A stretch of DNA of 64,000 nucleotides, from assembly GCF_947488135.1 (NCBI RefSeq), contig NZ_CANKYW010000005.1:248001-312000 (forward strand), given 5' to 3'. The DNA comes from an uncultured Marivita sp. Lineage in GTDB: Bacteria; Pseudomonadota; Alphaproteobacteria; Rhodobacterales; Rhodobacteraceae. The position numbers were made by a program, and so were the translations under genes. Positions 35,353 to 44,104 of the stretch are shown in pieces. The notes under the pieces were generated by a model. It did not search any database, was not told the origin of the DNA, and saw nothing but the letters and a program-made list of their open reading frames with translations. Position 1 is the first letter of the stretch; each line of letters starts with the position of its first letter.

Positions 35353-37245
35353 TTACTCCAAGTCTATCCAGGTTTGAGCCGCCATGGCAGCAAGACGTTC
35401 TCCACGCTCCCGGATTTCCGCCTCCGTCCATTGGTCTTTTTTGGCAAACCACTTGTTCAGAAACAGCCCGGTGTGTTCTTCGAACTTTTCCTTCTTTACG
35501 GTAAAGCCAGAATTTCCAGAGGAGATGTTCAGACCGCCTGTAAGCAAGGTCAAGTTTCCGAGGGAATGAACGAGGGTCCGGCGCGCCAATGCATCCGGTT
35601 CATCAGAATAGATTTCGTGGGTCTGCCCGTCCGGGAAAGGCCATTCATCGGTCCAAGTCTGAGGCAGAACGTGCTCGACCCAAAGGCCGGTGGGCTTCGT
35701 GGCGCTTTCTGCCATATGGGATCTGCTCGCAATTTCCAATTCCCACAGTATGTCAACCAAGCGAGTTCGAGGGGCGATGCTGTAGGCGTTTCCATCCAGG
35801 ATACCGCGCTGGAATTCGTCATTGCGCGGGAATCGGGTGCTGTCGCCAGACCTCTGGTTAAAGTAACCTCGAAACGCTTCCACCGAGGGTCCTTGGCGCA
35901 GGAATACCTCTGCAATGGACTGGAAAACCTTGTTCAAGTTCTTCGTTGTCAGCTCGCACATGGCCCGCCGCGCCAAGAAAGAATAGATCAACTGGGCAAG
36001 GTGCATCTTCTCTGGCGCAGGCAAATCCGATCCACCTATCTGCAAGGCAACGGGGAACACGGTTGTCACCTGCCATTCCGCCAGCTTTCGCCCAAGCCAG
36101 TAGAGCGCTGGGTCTTCCTCGGCCCTGCCTTCCAACGTTTCATACAGGGGCGCATACCGTTCCAGCAGTTTCAGTTCATGCTCAACATCGTCAAATCGAG
36201 GTTTGCCCTTCGGAACCGCGAAGGCCCGGTATTCGGCATAGAGTTCGCGCACCGAGATTTTCTTGCCCGTTTCGGCGGTCAGCACATGAGCGAGAAAGTG
36301 GTCCAAGCGCGGGCGACGTGGGCGCGCATTGGGCGCAGGCTCGCGCCACCACATGTCGTCCAGGGGGTCCCACAGCTTGGCATACAAGTCCTCTACGGGG
36401 GCGTCCTGTTTCTCCGCTCGGTGGAAGATGTTGTTCCGCACGAGGTCCATGGCGAGAAGGGGCTCACCCTTCGAGTTCAGCGTCTCAAAGATCACCTGTG
36501 CATCGTCGTTCTCACCGAGCGTGATAACCACCAGCTTCAGCCGATCAAGGACGGCACTGAGCAGGGCTTCAAGGCGTTCTTCCAACACCTCAAGCTCGAC
36601 TTCGTACTCACCGCCGGTCTTGCTCTCGCCTTCCAGATCGAGTTCGCTGTCTTCCTCCGGGCCATGGAAGGCAAACTCCTCAATCCAGGTGCAGAACAGG
36701 TGGTAAGCACGGAAAGCCGGAAAGCTGGTGTTCTTGGGCACGCGCTGACCATAGAACAGGCTGCGGTGCTTATGCGTTACGTCCTCGTAGGACATCTCGA
36801 TTATGTCGTGAAAGATGTCCCGGTCCGACGGTGTCGGTGTCAGTTTGAACCGTGTCAGAGGGTCCTTGTCTTTGTTCTTCGGCTCATTGAACAGATAGCC
36901 GTTGATGTGCCCCATGAGGTCTTCAAGGTCGTGGTCCCGCGCCACTTCGCGCAGTGCGGCCAGGAAGATTTGAAAGGTGGTCAGGCGTTGCTGGCCATCA
37001 ACCACCTGCACACGAGGCGTGCGGGCGATCTGAGAACCTTCCTCGACCGGAGACAGGATCAACGCGCCCATATAGTGTTCGAACTTGCTCTCACCGTCCA
37101 ACACCTCGGCGGCCTTGGCGGACACGTCGTCCCAGAACGGCTCTAGCCGGTTGTCGCCCCACTGATACTTCCGCTGATAGAGCGGAACCATGAAGCGGCG
37201 GGCTTCCTTCAAAACAACTTCTACGGGGTGATCGTCTGCGTCCAA
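35353..37245 (-). CDS. DUF262/DUF1524 (GmrSD-like) protein
   Basis: About 630 residues from a TTG start at 37245 that follows GGAGGAATAAGACC. A frame extension to an upstream start would cover the preceding gene and is rejected. The N-terminal DUF262 domain has the DGQQR motif (83-87) in VQVVDGQQRLTTFQIF, a ParB/Srx-like nucleotide-using domain. The C-terminal DUF1524 domain has VEHVLPQ (about 523-529) and LGNLTLLTGGLN...F..K, a His-Me/HNH nuclease. The fused form corresponds to type IV restriction enzymes of the GmrSD type, which cut modified phage DNA, and to BrxU-like proteins. It sits inside the type I restriction operon. Confidence 0.9.
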   Translation of the reverse strand: MDADDHPVEVVLKEARRFMVPLYQRKYQWGDNRLEPFWDDVSAKAAEVLDGESKFEHYMGALILSPVEEGSQIARTPRVQVVDGQQRLTTFQIFLAALREVARDHDLEDLMGHINGYLFNEPKNKDKDPLTRFKLTPTPSDRDIFHDIIEMSYEDVTHKHRSLFYGQRVPKNTSFPAFRAYHLFCTWIEEFAFHGPEEDSELDLEGESKTGGEYEVELEVLEERLEALLSAVLDRLKLVVITLGENDDAQVIFETLNSKGEPLLAMDLVRNNIFHRAEKQDAPVEDLYAKLWDPLDDMWWREPAPNARPRRPRLDHFLAHVLTAETGKKISVRELYAEYRAFAVPKGKPRFDDVEHELKLLERYAPLYETLEGRAEEDPALYWLGRKLAEWQVTTVFPVALQIGGSDLPAPEKMHLAQLIYSFLARRAMCELTTKNLNKVFQSIAEVFLRQGPSVEAFRGYFNQRSGDSTRFPRNDEFQRGILDGNAYSIAPRTRLVDILWELEIASRSHMAESATKPTGLWVEHVLPQTWTDEWPFPDGQTHEIYSDEPDALARRTLVHSLGNLTLLTGGLNISSGNSGFTVKKEKFEEHTGLFLNKWFAKKDQWTEAEIRERGERLAAMAAQTWIDLE

Positions 37246-37249
37246 GGTC

Positions 37250-38242
37250 TTATTCCTCCGGTGGGCCGTCCCAAACACGGGCGGTTTCGGCGTCGAAAAA
37301 TTTGTAGGAGACTTTGCTGCCTTCCAATTTGCTGAAACGAGACAATTTGGCGTCGGCTTCGCGGATCTTGGCTGGATCGGGCCTATAGATGCCGAACCAT
37401 ACGCAATCGATATTCTCGTTTCCGAAAATCGCATGGTAGATGTGCGCGTCGTTGTTGTCCGCACTGTGCCCGAACACAAAAATATGTCCCGTTTGCTCGC
37501 GCAACTTTCCGAAGCAATGACGCAAATACGGGCTGGCGAAAATCTTCCTCGCCTTTGCTACTGAGCTGCCTTCTGCGACATAAAGAGGAAGGCGCTTTTC
37601 CTCAACAATTGTCCGGGAAATCGTGGCAATCACACCTTCCTTAGTGTGCTGAGCCTTGTAGACTTCATCCTGACGATTTTGGAAGAGATGCAGTCCGCCG
37701 TGCAGGTTGAAGATGTGGCAATATGCATCCTGCTTGAAAGGTCCTCGGAAACGACCGCTTGGGCTAACCTTTCCTAGCCCGAAGCCGTCGTTCAAACGCT
37801 CCTTATGCAGGTTCACCCAATACAGTAGGAGGTCATAGTTCAGCGTGAAGATTGTCCCGAAGTGGCCTATGAAAGCATCCGCGCTTTCGTATTTGAATGT
37901 AAGTTCATCGCGGTGTGCGGGGTGAGTGGCGTTGACTGCCTTTACGAGGGCTTCCCGAACCGCCTGTGCGTCCCTCTCAAGCTCATCCGCATGATCTTGG
38001 TTGCCATACGCCTGCTCTACAACAATGGCGTCTTCCAAGGCGCGAATAACGGCCTCAAAGTCCACGGTATCCAAGGCATCGAACAGCGCCTTGATCGGGC
38101 TGCCTTCTGCAAGGTCCGCCGCTTCACGAAGGTTCTGGTAGCTGAAGTAATCAATCGAAAAGCCATTGCCGATAAGGAGCGCCCTATTCCCACCCTCGGT
38201 TGCTTCAATCGCATCGTGGAAACTTACGACTTCATCGGGCAT
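37250..38242 (-). CDS. DUF4917 (SIR2-like fold) protein
   Basis: A 330-residue protein with motifs in the order expected of SIR2-like NAD-binding domains: LLIGNGFS (22-29), FTLNYD (132-137), NLHGGLHL (His near 181) and FVFGHSADNND (255-265). This is the DUF4917 family. SIR2-like domains in defence systems hydrolyse NAD+ on phage sensing; whether this one has that activity is not established. It is preceded by, and overlaps by 11 bases, a 45-codon gene, and is followed five bases later by the GmrSD-like gene. It probably acts with them. Confidence 0.75.
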   Translation of the reverse strand: MPDEVVSFHDAIEATEGGNRALLIGNGFSIDYFSYQNLREAADLAEGSPIKALFDALDTVDFEAVIRALEDAIVVEQAYGNQDHADELERDAQAVREALVKAVNATHPAHRDELTFKYESADAFIGHFGTIFTLNYDLLLYWVNLHKERLNDGFGLGKVSPSGRFRGPFKQDAYCHIFNLHGGLHLFQNRQDEVYKAQHTKEGVIATISRTIVEEKRLPLYVAEGSSVAKARKIFASPYLRHCFGKLREQTGHIFVFGHSADNNDAHIYHAIFGNENIDCVWFGIYRPDPAKIREADAKLSRFSKLEGSKVSYKFFDAETARVWDGPPEE

Positions 38243-38369
38243 CGGTTTTTTCCCGTAGTTTCGCCGTAGGAGCCTTGGCGCGGATGTCTTTGATTTGGTT
38301 CAGCGGGGATAACGGACCCAGTTGGCCGCCGATGCTTCGCTGCATCTGGAGCAATTCGACGTCGCTCAT
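38232..38369 (-). CDS. 45-residue coupled small protein
   Basis: Starts with ATG at 38369, overlapping the stop of the upstream HEPN/Abi-like gene in ATGA, with AGTTGGGAAG ahead as a possible ribosome-binding site. The sequence begins MSDVELLQMQRSIGGQLGPL and continues with a Lys/Arg-rich stretch (IKDIRAKAPTAKLREKTDAR) to TGA. It overlaps the DUF4917 gene by 11 bases. The coupling on both sides argues that it is translated. It has no Cys and no membrane segment. The function is unknown; it could be an inhibitor, adaptor or antitoxin-like partner of its neighbours. Confidence 0.65.
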   Translation of the reverse strand: MSDVELLQMQRSIGGQLGPLSPLNQIKDIRAKAPTAKLREKTDAR

Positions 38370-39217
38370 CTTCCCAACTCTTTCTCCAGCCGCTTCAGCA
38401 TCCACCGAGCTGTGACCACGACCAATTGCAGACGGAACATGGCGTCGTGTTGCGTGGAGATTCGAGGATGCGCACCGTCCGGATGAAGAAGCTTTGCCAG
38501 ACCGGGCAGGAAGGTCTGTTTGTTGCCATCCCCGAATTCATGCTTGTCACGCGATAGAAACCCTTGCTCGGCTAGCAATTGTCGTTTCTGCAATCCACTG
38601 GCTCGATTAGCCGCCTCTGCGGGGTATAGCTTGTCTGCGATAGCGTCGGTCAGCGCTTCAAGGAACGTGCGGCACTGGCTATTTGCAGCTTCCCAGTCTG
38701 CTTGAGTGATGTTTTCCTTGGCGCTGGCCAAATGGCGCTGCGCGACTGCGAAGCCATTTCGAGCCAACATGATATCGACTTCACTCCCAGTTTCCGGAAG
38801 CGCCACGAAGTTCGGCAAAGCGGTGGTGAAACCGGTAATGGTCACTTCGTCGTTGAACATGCCCTGTTTCACGTCTTTGAGAAGTGCGAAGCCATCCAGG
38901 TTCAAATAGCGTTCCAACTTGTTCCACGGTTGTGCCTCGCCGTTTCTTCCGTCCAAGCGGATCGCCAGATCAATCAAGAGTTCGGCGAGGGTCTTTTTTC
39001 CGTAGTCTGTGTGGACCACAAAGGTTGGGTTCTGGACCGCGAAGGTCTTGAGATTCAGAAGCGTCTTGGCGATTGAGCCGGCGGCCGACACATATTCCGA
39101 CAGGCCGTACTCCAGCAGAAGGCTTTCCAGATCAGCGTTCGTTTTTATCGCCCCTTCCAGGATGCCGCAGGCAGAAACGACAGCCCCCCGACCAATTGAG
39201 GGATTGGATTTGGTCAT
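38366..39217 (-). CDS. Abi-like protein with possible HEPN C-terminal domain
   Basis: A 283-residue protein. The N-terminal half (SACGILEGAIKTNADLESLLLEYGL..., IDLAIRLDGRNGEAQPW) is not recognised. The C-terminal half (VAQRHLASAKENITQADWEAANSQCRTFLEALTDAIADKLYP... HPDGAHPRISTQHDAMFRLQLVVVTARWMLKRL) resembles abortive-infection C-terminal (Abi_C) or HEPN helical domains. RISTQH fits an R-x4-H RNase-like motif, although its position relative to GAHP is what the family would need to confirm. The start overlaps the hsdS stop (ATGA), so it is translationally tied to the restriction operon. Confidence 0.6.
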   Translation of the reverse strand: MTKSNPSIGRGAVVSACGILEGAIKTNADLESLLLEYGLSEYVSAAGSIAKTLLNLKTFAVQNPTFVVHTDYGKKTLAELLIDLAIRLDGRNGEAQPWNKLERYLNLDGFALLKDVKQGMFNDEVTITGFTTALPNFVALPETGSEVDIMLARNGFAVAQRHLASAKENITQADWEAANSQCRTFLEALTDAIADKLYPAEAANRASGLQKRQLLAEQGFLSRDKHEFGDGNKQTFLPGLAKLLHPDGAHPRISTQHDAMFRLQLVVVTARWMLKRLEKELGR

Positions 39218-40800
39218 GCTGAAACCCTCCGCCGTTTGGTCGTCGTCGCCTTGGCGCGGTCGGCCTTGATCCGATCCAGCAGGTTGGCGGCGGGTTCGTC
39301 GTTGGGGTTCTGGGGGACGAGGTGGCCGGCGAAGGCTTTTTTCAGGATGGATTGGCGCAGGGCGTCGGCGCGGGTGAGGGCGGCGTCGATCTCGGCGTCT
39401 AGCGCGTCGGCGGCTTCGAGTTTTTCGTCGAGGATGCGAACGATTTCGGTTTGTTCGTGAGGGGAACAGACTGGGACAGGTAACCCTTCGATCTTGGAGA
39501 TACTCAGGGTGTGGAGACCAGAGGTCGAGCTTGCCTGTGCTTCGATCAGCTTTCGGCCAACCGGCGACATCATGAAATAAAGCGCGAACCGCGATGACAG
39601 GATACCATCTGCACTGAAACGGATCAGATGGTTTTGGTGGGTCATGTTCGGGATGCTGCCATCCCAGATGGCGACGCGCCCGATTTGCTCTATCGACCCG
39701 TTGCCCTCCACAAACAGCAGGTCTCCGGTGACAAGGCTAGTCTTCAACAGCTCTTCTTCCGTGACGCCGATCTCCATGATCTCGTCGAGTTCGAGCCGAT
39801 TTGAATAGACGTTGGCGACGCGCAAGTATTTGGCCTTGAGAGGAAAGGCATTGCGTTTCTGGTTCTTTGTCAGGCCACCGGTCGTTTGCCCGAGATCGGA
39901 CATCGCAGGAATGAGCCATTCCGCTGGAACGGGAACCGTCACCCCCGATGGAATCTTGGCCGAGCCAATGAAATCTCTGGGCCGCTTCGGCTTCGCGGGT
40001 TTCTTGCCCTTCTCGCCGTCGGCGCGCCACTGGGCGAGCGCGTCTTGCCAGGCGTCGAGGGCGGCTTTGTAGCGCGCGTCGCGTTCGGCTTGGATGCGGG
40101 CGAGGAGGGTTTCGGGGGCTTCCAGCTTGTCGGCGTTCTGCGCGCGCCAGTCGGCGGTGAGGCGGCCTTCGAAGGCGGATTTCAGCAGGGACTGGCGGTA
40201 GAGGCCGAGGGTGGTGCGCGCCGTTTGCAGGCTCTCGACACCCTTGTCGATCTCGTCGAACATCGCCTCGATCTTCTCCACGATCCGGCGTTGTTCGTTG
40301 AGGGGCGGGATCGGAATTGGAACTGTCGCAAGGTTGCCCCGCGAAATGCGCTTACGCGTCGACCCTGACTGCAGGGCAGAAATTTTGCCGCGAACTTCCG
40401 GTGAGTTGATGGCCCGCATGAGGTAGCGCGGCTCGATTGCGGCGCTGCCCAACCTGATGGCGCAGACATCAACTACGGTTACGAAGCGTTCTTCACCATC
40501 AAGCGGAAAGATACAGCACCGGCCCAATGGATCAGGCATCCGAGCAACTAGTAGATCACCTTTCTTGAGAAAGGTGCAGTTCAGTTCATCGGCCTTCTCG
40601 CGCGTCAGAAAGCGCGATGACTTATTGACAAAATGACTATCAGCAATGTCTGCCAACTGAATTAGGCGAACCGAACCATTCGGGTCTTGATCCTTGCTTT
40701 CGACCCAGTCGCCATCGGTGAAGATGCCGTCATGCGCGATTAAGTCAGGGGCGCCTTGGCCCATCCGCGCGGAAAATCCGTCATGCCGAAAGCGCCTCAT
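39214..40800 (-). CDS. hsdS: Type I restriction specificity subunit
   Basis: A 528-residue HsdS with two target-recognition domains separated by conserved helical regions: PLNEQRRIVEKIEAMFDEIDKGVESLQTA in the middle and HEQTEIVRILDEKLEAADALDAEIDAAL near the C-terminus. It dictates the bipartite DNA sequence recognised by HsdM and HsdR. It overlaps the hsdR end by 20 bases and the next gene by four. The gap to hsdM of four unrelated genes is the notable feature. Confidence 0.94.
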   Translation of the reverse strand: MRRFRHDGFSARMGQGAPDLIAHDGIFTDGDWVESKDQDPNGSVRLIQLADIADSHFVNKSSRFLTREKADELNCTFLKKGDLLVARMPDPLGRCCIFPLDGEERFVTVVDVCAIRLGSAAIEPRYLMRAINSPEVRGKISALQSGSTRKRISRGNLATVPIPIPPLNEQRRIVEKIEAMFDEIDKGVESLQTARTTLGLYRQSLLKSAFEGRLTADWRAQNADKLEAPETLLARIQAERDARYKAALDAWQDALAQWRADGEKGKKPAKPKRPRDFIGSAKIPSGVTVPVPAEWLIPAMSDLGQTTGGLTKNQKRNAFPLKAKYLRVANVYSNRLELDEIMEIGVTEEELLKTSLVTGDLLFVEGNGSIEQIGRVAIWDGSIPNMTHQNHLIRFSADGILSSRFALYFMMSPVGRKLIEAQASSTSGLHTLSISKIEGLPVPVCSPHEQTEIVRILDEKLEAADALDAEIDAALTRADALRQSILKKAFAGHLVPQNPNDEPAANLLDRIKADRAKATTTKRRRVSA

Positions 40801-43531
40801 TCATCTCGGTCATGACCTCGTCCATCCCATCCCCAAAGAGCGCATACATCTGCCCCATGCCGCCCTTGGCGTCGAAGGGGGCCATTTCCAGATCGTCGCG
40901 CTCGATGGTGAAGGAGGTGGCAAGGTGGTCGCGGATCATGCGCAGCCACTCCATCTGCTCCTCGGTGAACTTTTCCCCCGCGCCAGAGTGGCGGTTCAGC
41001 ACCCAGTTCTGGAAGTTGCGCCGCACCCGCTCGGAATGGCGGGTCAGCGTGTCGTCGAGCCCGGTCACCCTGCGGATCAGCGCCACCAGTGCGGTCAGGT
41101 CACTGGCGGGGTTGCTGCCCTTGTAGTCATCGAGATGCGCATAGGCGCGCCAGACGGTGAGCGGAGCGAGGCGCGGGCGATCCTCGGTCAGTTTCTTAAG
41201 CACATCCTTGATCATCGTGTAGGTAATTTCGGCGCGGCGGGCGGGGGTGTTGAAGTAGATCGATAGCGCCTCGATCTCGTCCCGGTTCTCGGTCAGATAT
41301 TCCTCGAACTCCTGTGCGATCTGCTTGGCGTTCTCGGCCACATCGCCCGCCCATTCAGCGCGCAGCAGCGTGTCGAGGTTGTCATGGTCGATGGTCTGTT
41401 CGTTGTCGCGGCGGATCGTGTCCATCAGGTTGATGAGCGGGCCGGTGAAGACGTTGGCGGCCTGCCTGATCCGCTCCTCGCGCGCGGCCTGGATGGCCGT
41501 GTCATCGGGCTCGGGGTTCCCGGCGGCCTTGGCATCCGCCTCGACCTTGTCGGGGTCGATGGCATCGAAGAGGTCGCGCACGATGGCGGTGAGGGATGTC
41601 TCGGACTCGGCCGCGATCTTCTCCTGATCCTCGGCCCCGAGCTTGTTGTCCAGCCGTGAAAGGCGGGCGGCGAGCGAGCTGACGGTTTCCTCGGACCGGT
41701 CGCCCATCATCAGCCCCATGGCGAGGTCCTTGAAGGGGATCGAGGGCTTGGTGTCGAGTGGCTGGCTGGCGGTCTTGAGCGATTTGGTGACGCCGACGGC
41801 ATCGACGATGACGTAATGGGTCTTGGCCTGGGCAGAGGGGGAGACCTTCTTCAGGTCGTCGGGTTTGAGGACCCGGGTGCCGCGGCCCTTCATCTGCTCG
41901 AAGTAGTTCTTCGACTTCACGTCGCGCATGAAGATCAGGCATTCGAGCGGTTTCACGTCCGTGCCAGTGGCGATCATGTCCACGGTCACGGCGATGCGCG
42001 GGTAGTAATCGTTGCGGAAGGCCGAGAGTGAGGATTTCGGGTTCTTCGCCCCGTTGGTGATCTTGCGGCAGAAATCGTTGCCCTCGCCGAACTCCTGCCG
42101 GACGGTCTGGATGATGTCGTCGGCGTGGCTGTCGGTCTTGGCGAAGATCAGGGTTTTCGGCAGTTCCTTGCGGCCGGGGAAGATCTCGGGCCACTTGTCG
42201 TGGAATGTGCGGATGACTGTGCGGATCTGGTCCGGGTTGACGACGGAGCGGTCAAGTTGGGTGGCGGCGTAGGCCTGTTCGTCGTCCTGCGTTTCCCATC
42301 GACGCGCGCGGGTCTCGCGTTCGCGTTTCTCGACCAGTTGCTCTGCTTTGAGGGTTTCGCCACCCTGGGTGATCTCGGTTTCGATCAGGTAGATTTCGTT
42401 GCCGACGTTGACCTTGTCGGCGACAGCCTTCTCGTGGGTGTATTCGCTGACGACGTTCTTTTGGAAGAACCCGTAAGTGCGATTGTCGGGTGTGGCTGTC
42501 AGGCCGATGAGGTAGGCGTCGAAATACTCGATGACCTGGCGCCAGAGATTGTAGATCGAGCGGTGGCATTCATCGATGACGACCACGTCGAAGTATTCCG
42601 GCGGCAGCTTGGCGTTGTAGACGACCGGCAGAGGTTCCTTGCGGCGCCAATTCTGCTCCGCCGGGTTTTCGTCTTCGGCACCCTCGTTCAGTTCCTCGCC
42701 TTTGAGCGTGGCGTACATGCGCTGGATCGTCGAGATGACGACCTGGCTGTCGTTCGCGATTGAGGGCGATGTGAGGCGCTGGACGTTGTAGAGTTCGGTG
42801 AACTTGCGGTTGTCGTCGTTCGGGATAAAGGCCATGAACTCCTGTTCGGCCTGCTCGCCAAGGTTTTTGGTGTCGACGAGGAACAGGATGCGGCGCGCGC
42901 CAGCGTGTTTCAGCAGGCGGTAGACTTGCGTGATCGCGGTGAAGGTCTTGCCCGACCCGGTCGCCATCTGGACAAGTGCGCGGGGCTTGTCGGATTTGAG
43001 CGAGGTCTCAAGGTTCGTGATCGCCTTGATCTGGCAGTCGCGCAAGCCGTCCGGGTTGAGACTTGGTAGCGCCGCAATGCCTGCACGCAGGCTCATTGGC
43101 GCTTGTGCCCAGGATTTCAGGGTTTCGGGGCGGTGAAAGGTGAAGACCTCGCGCGAACGAGGGTTAGGATCGCGGGCATTTGTGAAGCGGGTGACCTGAC
43201 CTGTACTCTCGTAGAGGAATGGGAGCGGTTCGGCGTTGCTGACCCATTTCAGCTTGGCGTTGGCGTAGCCCTCGGATTGCTCCTCGACCGAGGTCAGGCG
43301 GACACCCCAGTTGTCGGGCTTGGCTTCGACCACGCCGACCGCGTGCCTGTCGGCGAAGAGGACGTAGTCGGCGGGTCCGATGTCTGTCTGGTACTCGCGG
43401 ACGGCCACGCCGAGCCCGGCGTTGAAATCGAGCGCGTCCTTGTCCTGGACATGCCAACCGGACGCCCGCAGGCGTTCATCGATCCGGTCCCGGGCGAGCT
43501 GCTCGGGGGTTTGGTTGACATCAGGTGACAC
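40781..43531 (-). CDS. hsdR: Type I restriction endonuclease subunit
   Basis: A 916-residue HsdR. The N-terminal nuclease domain has a D...ExK-type site (D55, VVEAK with E69 and K71). The SF2 helicase motor follows, with MATGSGKTFTAI (Walker A) and VIDECHRSIYN (DEAD/DECH box), QMKGRGTRVLKP (motif VI region) and a C-terminal EcoEI-type domain. The start is GTG at 43531. It is the first gene of the defence block, with a reasonable promoter 18-46 bases upstream. Confidence 0.95.
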   Translation of the reverse strand: MSPDVNQTPEQLARDRIDERLRASGWHVQDKDALDFNAGLGVAVREYQTDIGPADYVLFADRHAVGVVEAKPDNWGVRLTSVEEQSEGYANAKLKWVSNAEPLPFLYESTGQVTRFTNARDPNPRSREVFTFHRPETLKSWAQAPMSLRAGIAALPSLNPDGLRDCQIKAITNLETSLKSDKPRALVQMATGSGKTFTAITQVYRLLKHAGARRILFLVDTKNLGEQAEQEFMAFIPNDDNRKFTELYNVQRLTSPSIANDSQVVISTIQRMYATLKGEELNEGAEDENPAEQNWRRKEPLPVVYNAKLPPEYFDVVVIDECHRSIYNLWRQVIEYFDAYLIGLTATPDNRTYGFFQKNVVSEYTHEKAVADKVNVGNEIYLIETEITQGGETLKAEQLVEKRERETRARRWETQDDEQAYAATQLDRSVVNPDQIRTVIRTFHDKWPEIFPGRKELPKTLIFAKTDSHADDIIQTVRQEFGEGNDFCRKITNGAKNPKSSLSAFRNDYYPRIAVTVDMIATGTDVKPLECLIFMRDVKSKNYFEQMKGRGTRVLKPDDLKKVSPSAQAKTHYVIVDAVGVTKSLKTASQPLDTKPSIPFKDLAMGLMMGDRSEETVSSLAARLSRLDNKLGAEDQEKIAAESETSLTAIVRDLFDAIDPDKVEADAKAAGNPEPDDTAIQAAREERIRQAANVFTGPLINLMDTIRRDNEQTIDHDNLDTLLRAEWAGDVAENAKQIAQEFEEYLTENRDEIEALSIYFNTPARRAEITYTMIKDVLKKLTEDRPRLAPLTVWRAYAHLDDYKGSNPASDLTALVALIRRVTGLDDTLTRHSERVRRNFQNWVLNRHSGAGEKFTEEQMEWLRMIRDHLATSFTIERDDLEMAPFDAKGGMGQMYALFGDGMDEVMTEMNEALSA

Positions 43532-43548
43532 GCATAAGGCCTGAAGTT

Positions 43549-43577
43549 GCTATATTTTTTTCAATCATGGCGTTCAA
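43549..43577 (-). promoter_or_regulatory. Candidate sigma-70-type promoter of hsdR block
   Basis: On the minus strand, TTGAAC (43577-43572) and TATAGC (43554-43549) are separated by exactly 17 bases, with an A-rich spacer (GAAAAAAA). The -10 element ends about 18 bases before the GTG start of hsdR. This is the only good match in the 126-base gap, and it would let the restriction block be expressed separately from traG. Confidence 0.5.
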
Positions 43578-43657
43578 GGAGCGAAAAGGCAATTGGCGAG
43601 CGTACGGGTTGGGCTTCTACTTCCAGTTGTTGGATCGATATTCGCCGGAGCAAGGAT

Positions 43658-44095
43658 TTATTGTGTACCTTTGGTTGGGTCTGTCTGTCCTGCTGGTAGA
43701 TCTTGAACGAGTTCTTTGGTGAGAGTTGATCCCTTCGCCAACCGACGTGAGAGCGTCTGAACGAAGCCGCCATATCGCTCTTTGCCCTTCGCCTTGGCCG
43801 CCGCGTAGGTGTCATCGGGGAGGGGGGGCGTCGTCGTCAGCCAGAAGCGGACGAACAGCGCCAGCGCCTCCGTCGTGATCTCCTGATCGCGTTCCAGCCG
43901 TTCGAGCGACCGGTTCAGGCGGTCCAGCCTTCGGACGATCGCGGCCTCGCTCTGTTCGGCGCTGTCGGGGGATAGGAATGACGCCAGCGCCGCCTCGATG
44001 ACTTGGGTTTTGGGGACGCGCCGCCGAGCGGCCAGCGCGTCGATTTCATCGAAGAGGGCTGCGTCGACATAGGCGGTGATCTTGGCTTTCTTCAT
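43658..44095 (-). CDS. CopG/RHH-type protein upstream of the defence block
   Basis: A 145-residue protein beginning MKKAKITAYVDAALFDEIDALAARRRVPKTQVIEAALASFL, a ribbon-helix-helix DNA-binding domain. A helical region with Arg/Glu heptads (AAIVRRLDRLNRSLERLERDQEITTEALALFVRFWLTT) follows. Proteins of this size are regularly encoded directly after traG in this ICE family and are annotated as CopG-family regulators. It starts nine bases after the traG stop. It may act as a relaxosome accessory protein or regulator. Confidence 0.85.
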   Translation of the reverse strand: MKKAKITAYVDAALFDEIDALAARRRVPKTQVIEAALASFLSPDSAEQSEAAIVRRLDRLNRSLERLERDQEITTEALALFVRFWLTTTPPLPDDTYAAAKAKGKERYGGFVQTLSRRLAKGSTLTKELVQDLPAGQTDPTKGTQ

Positions 44096-44104
44096 GTCGT
44101 CACC

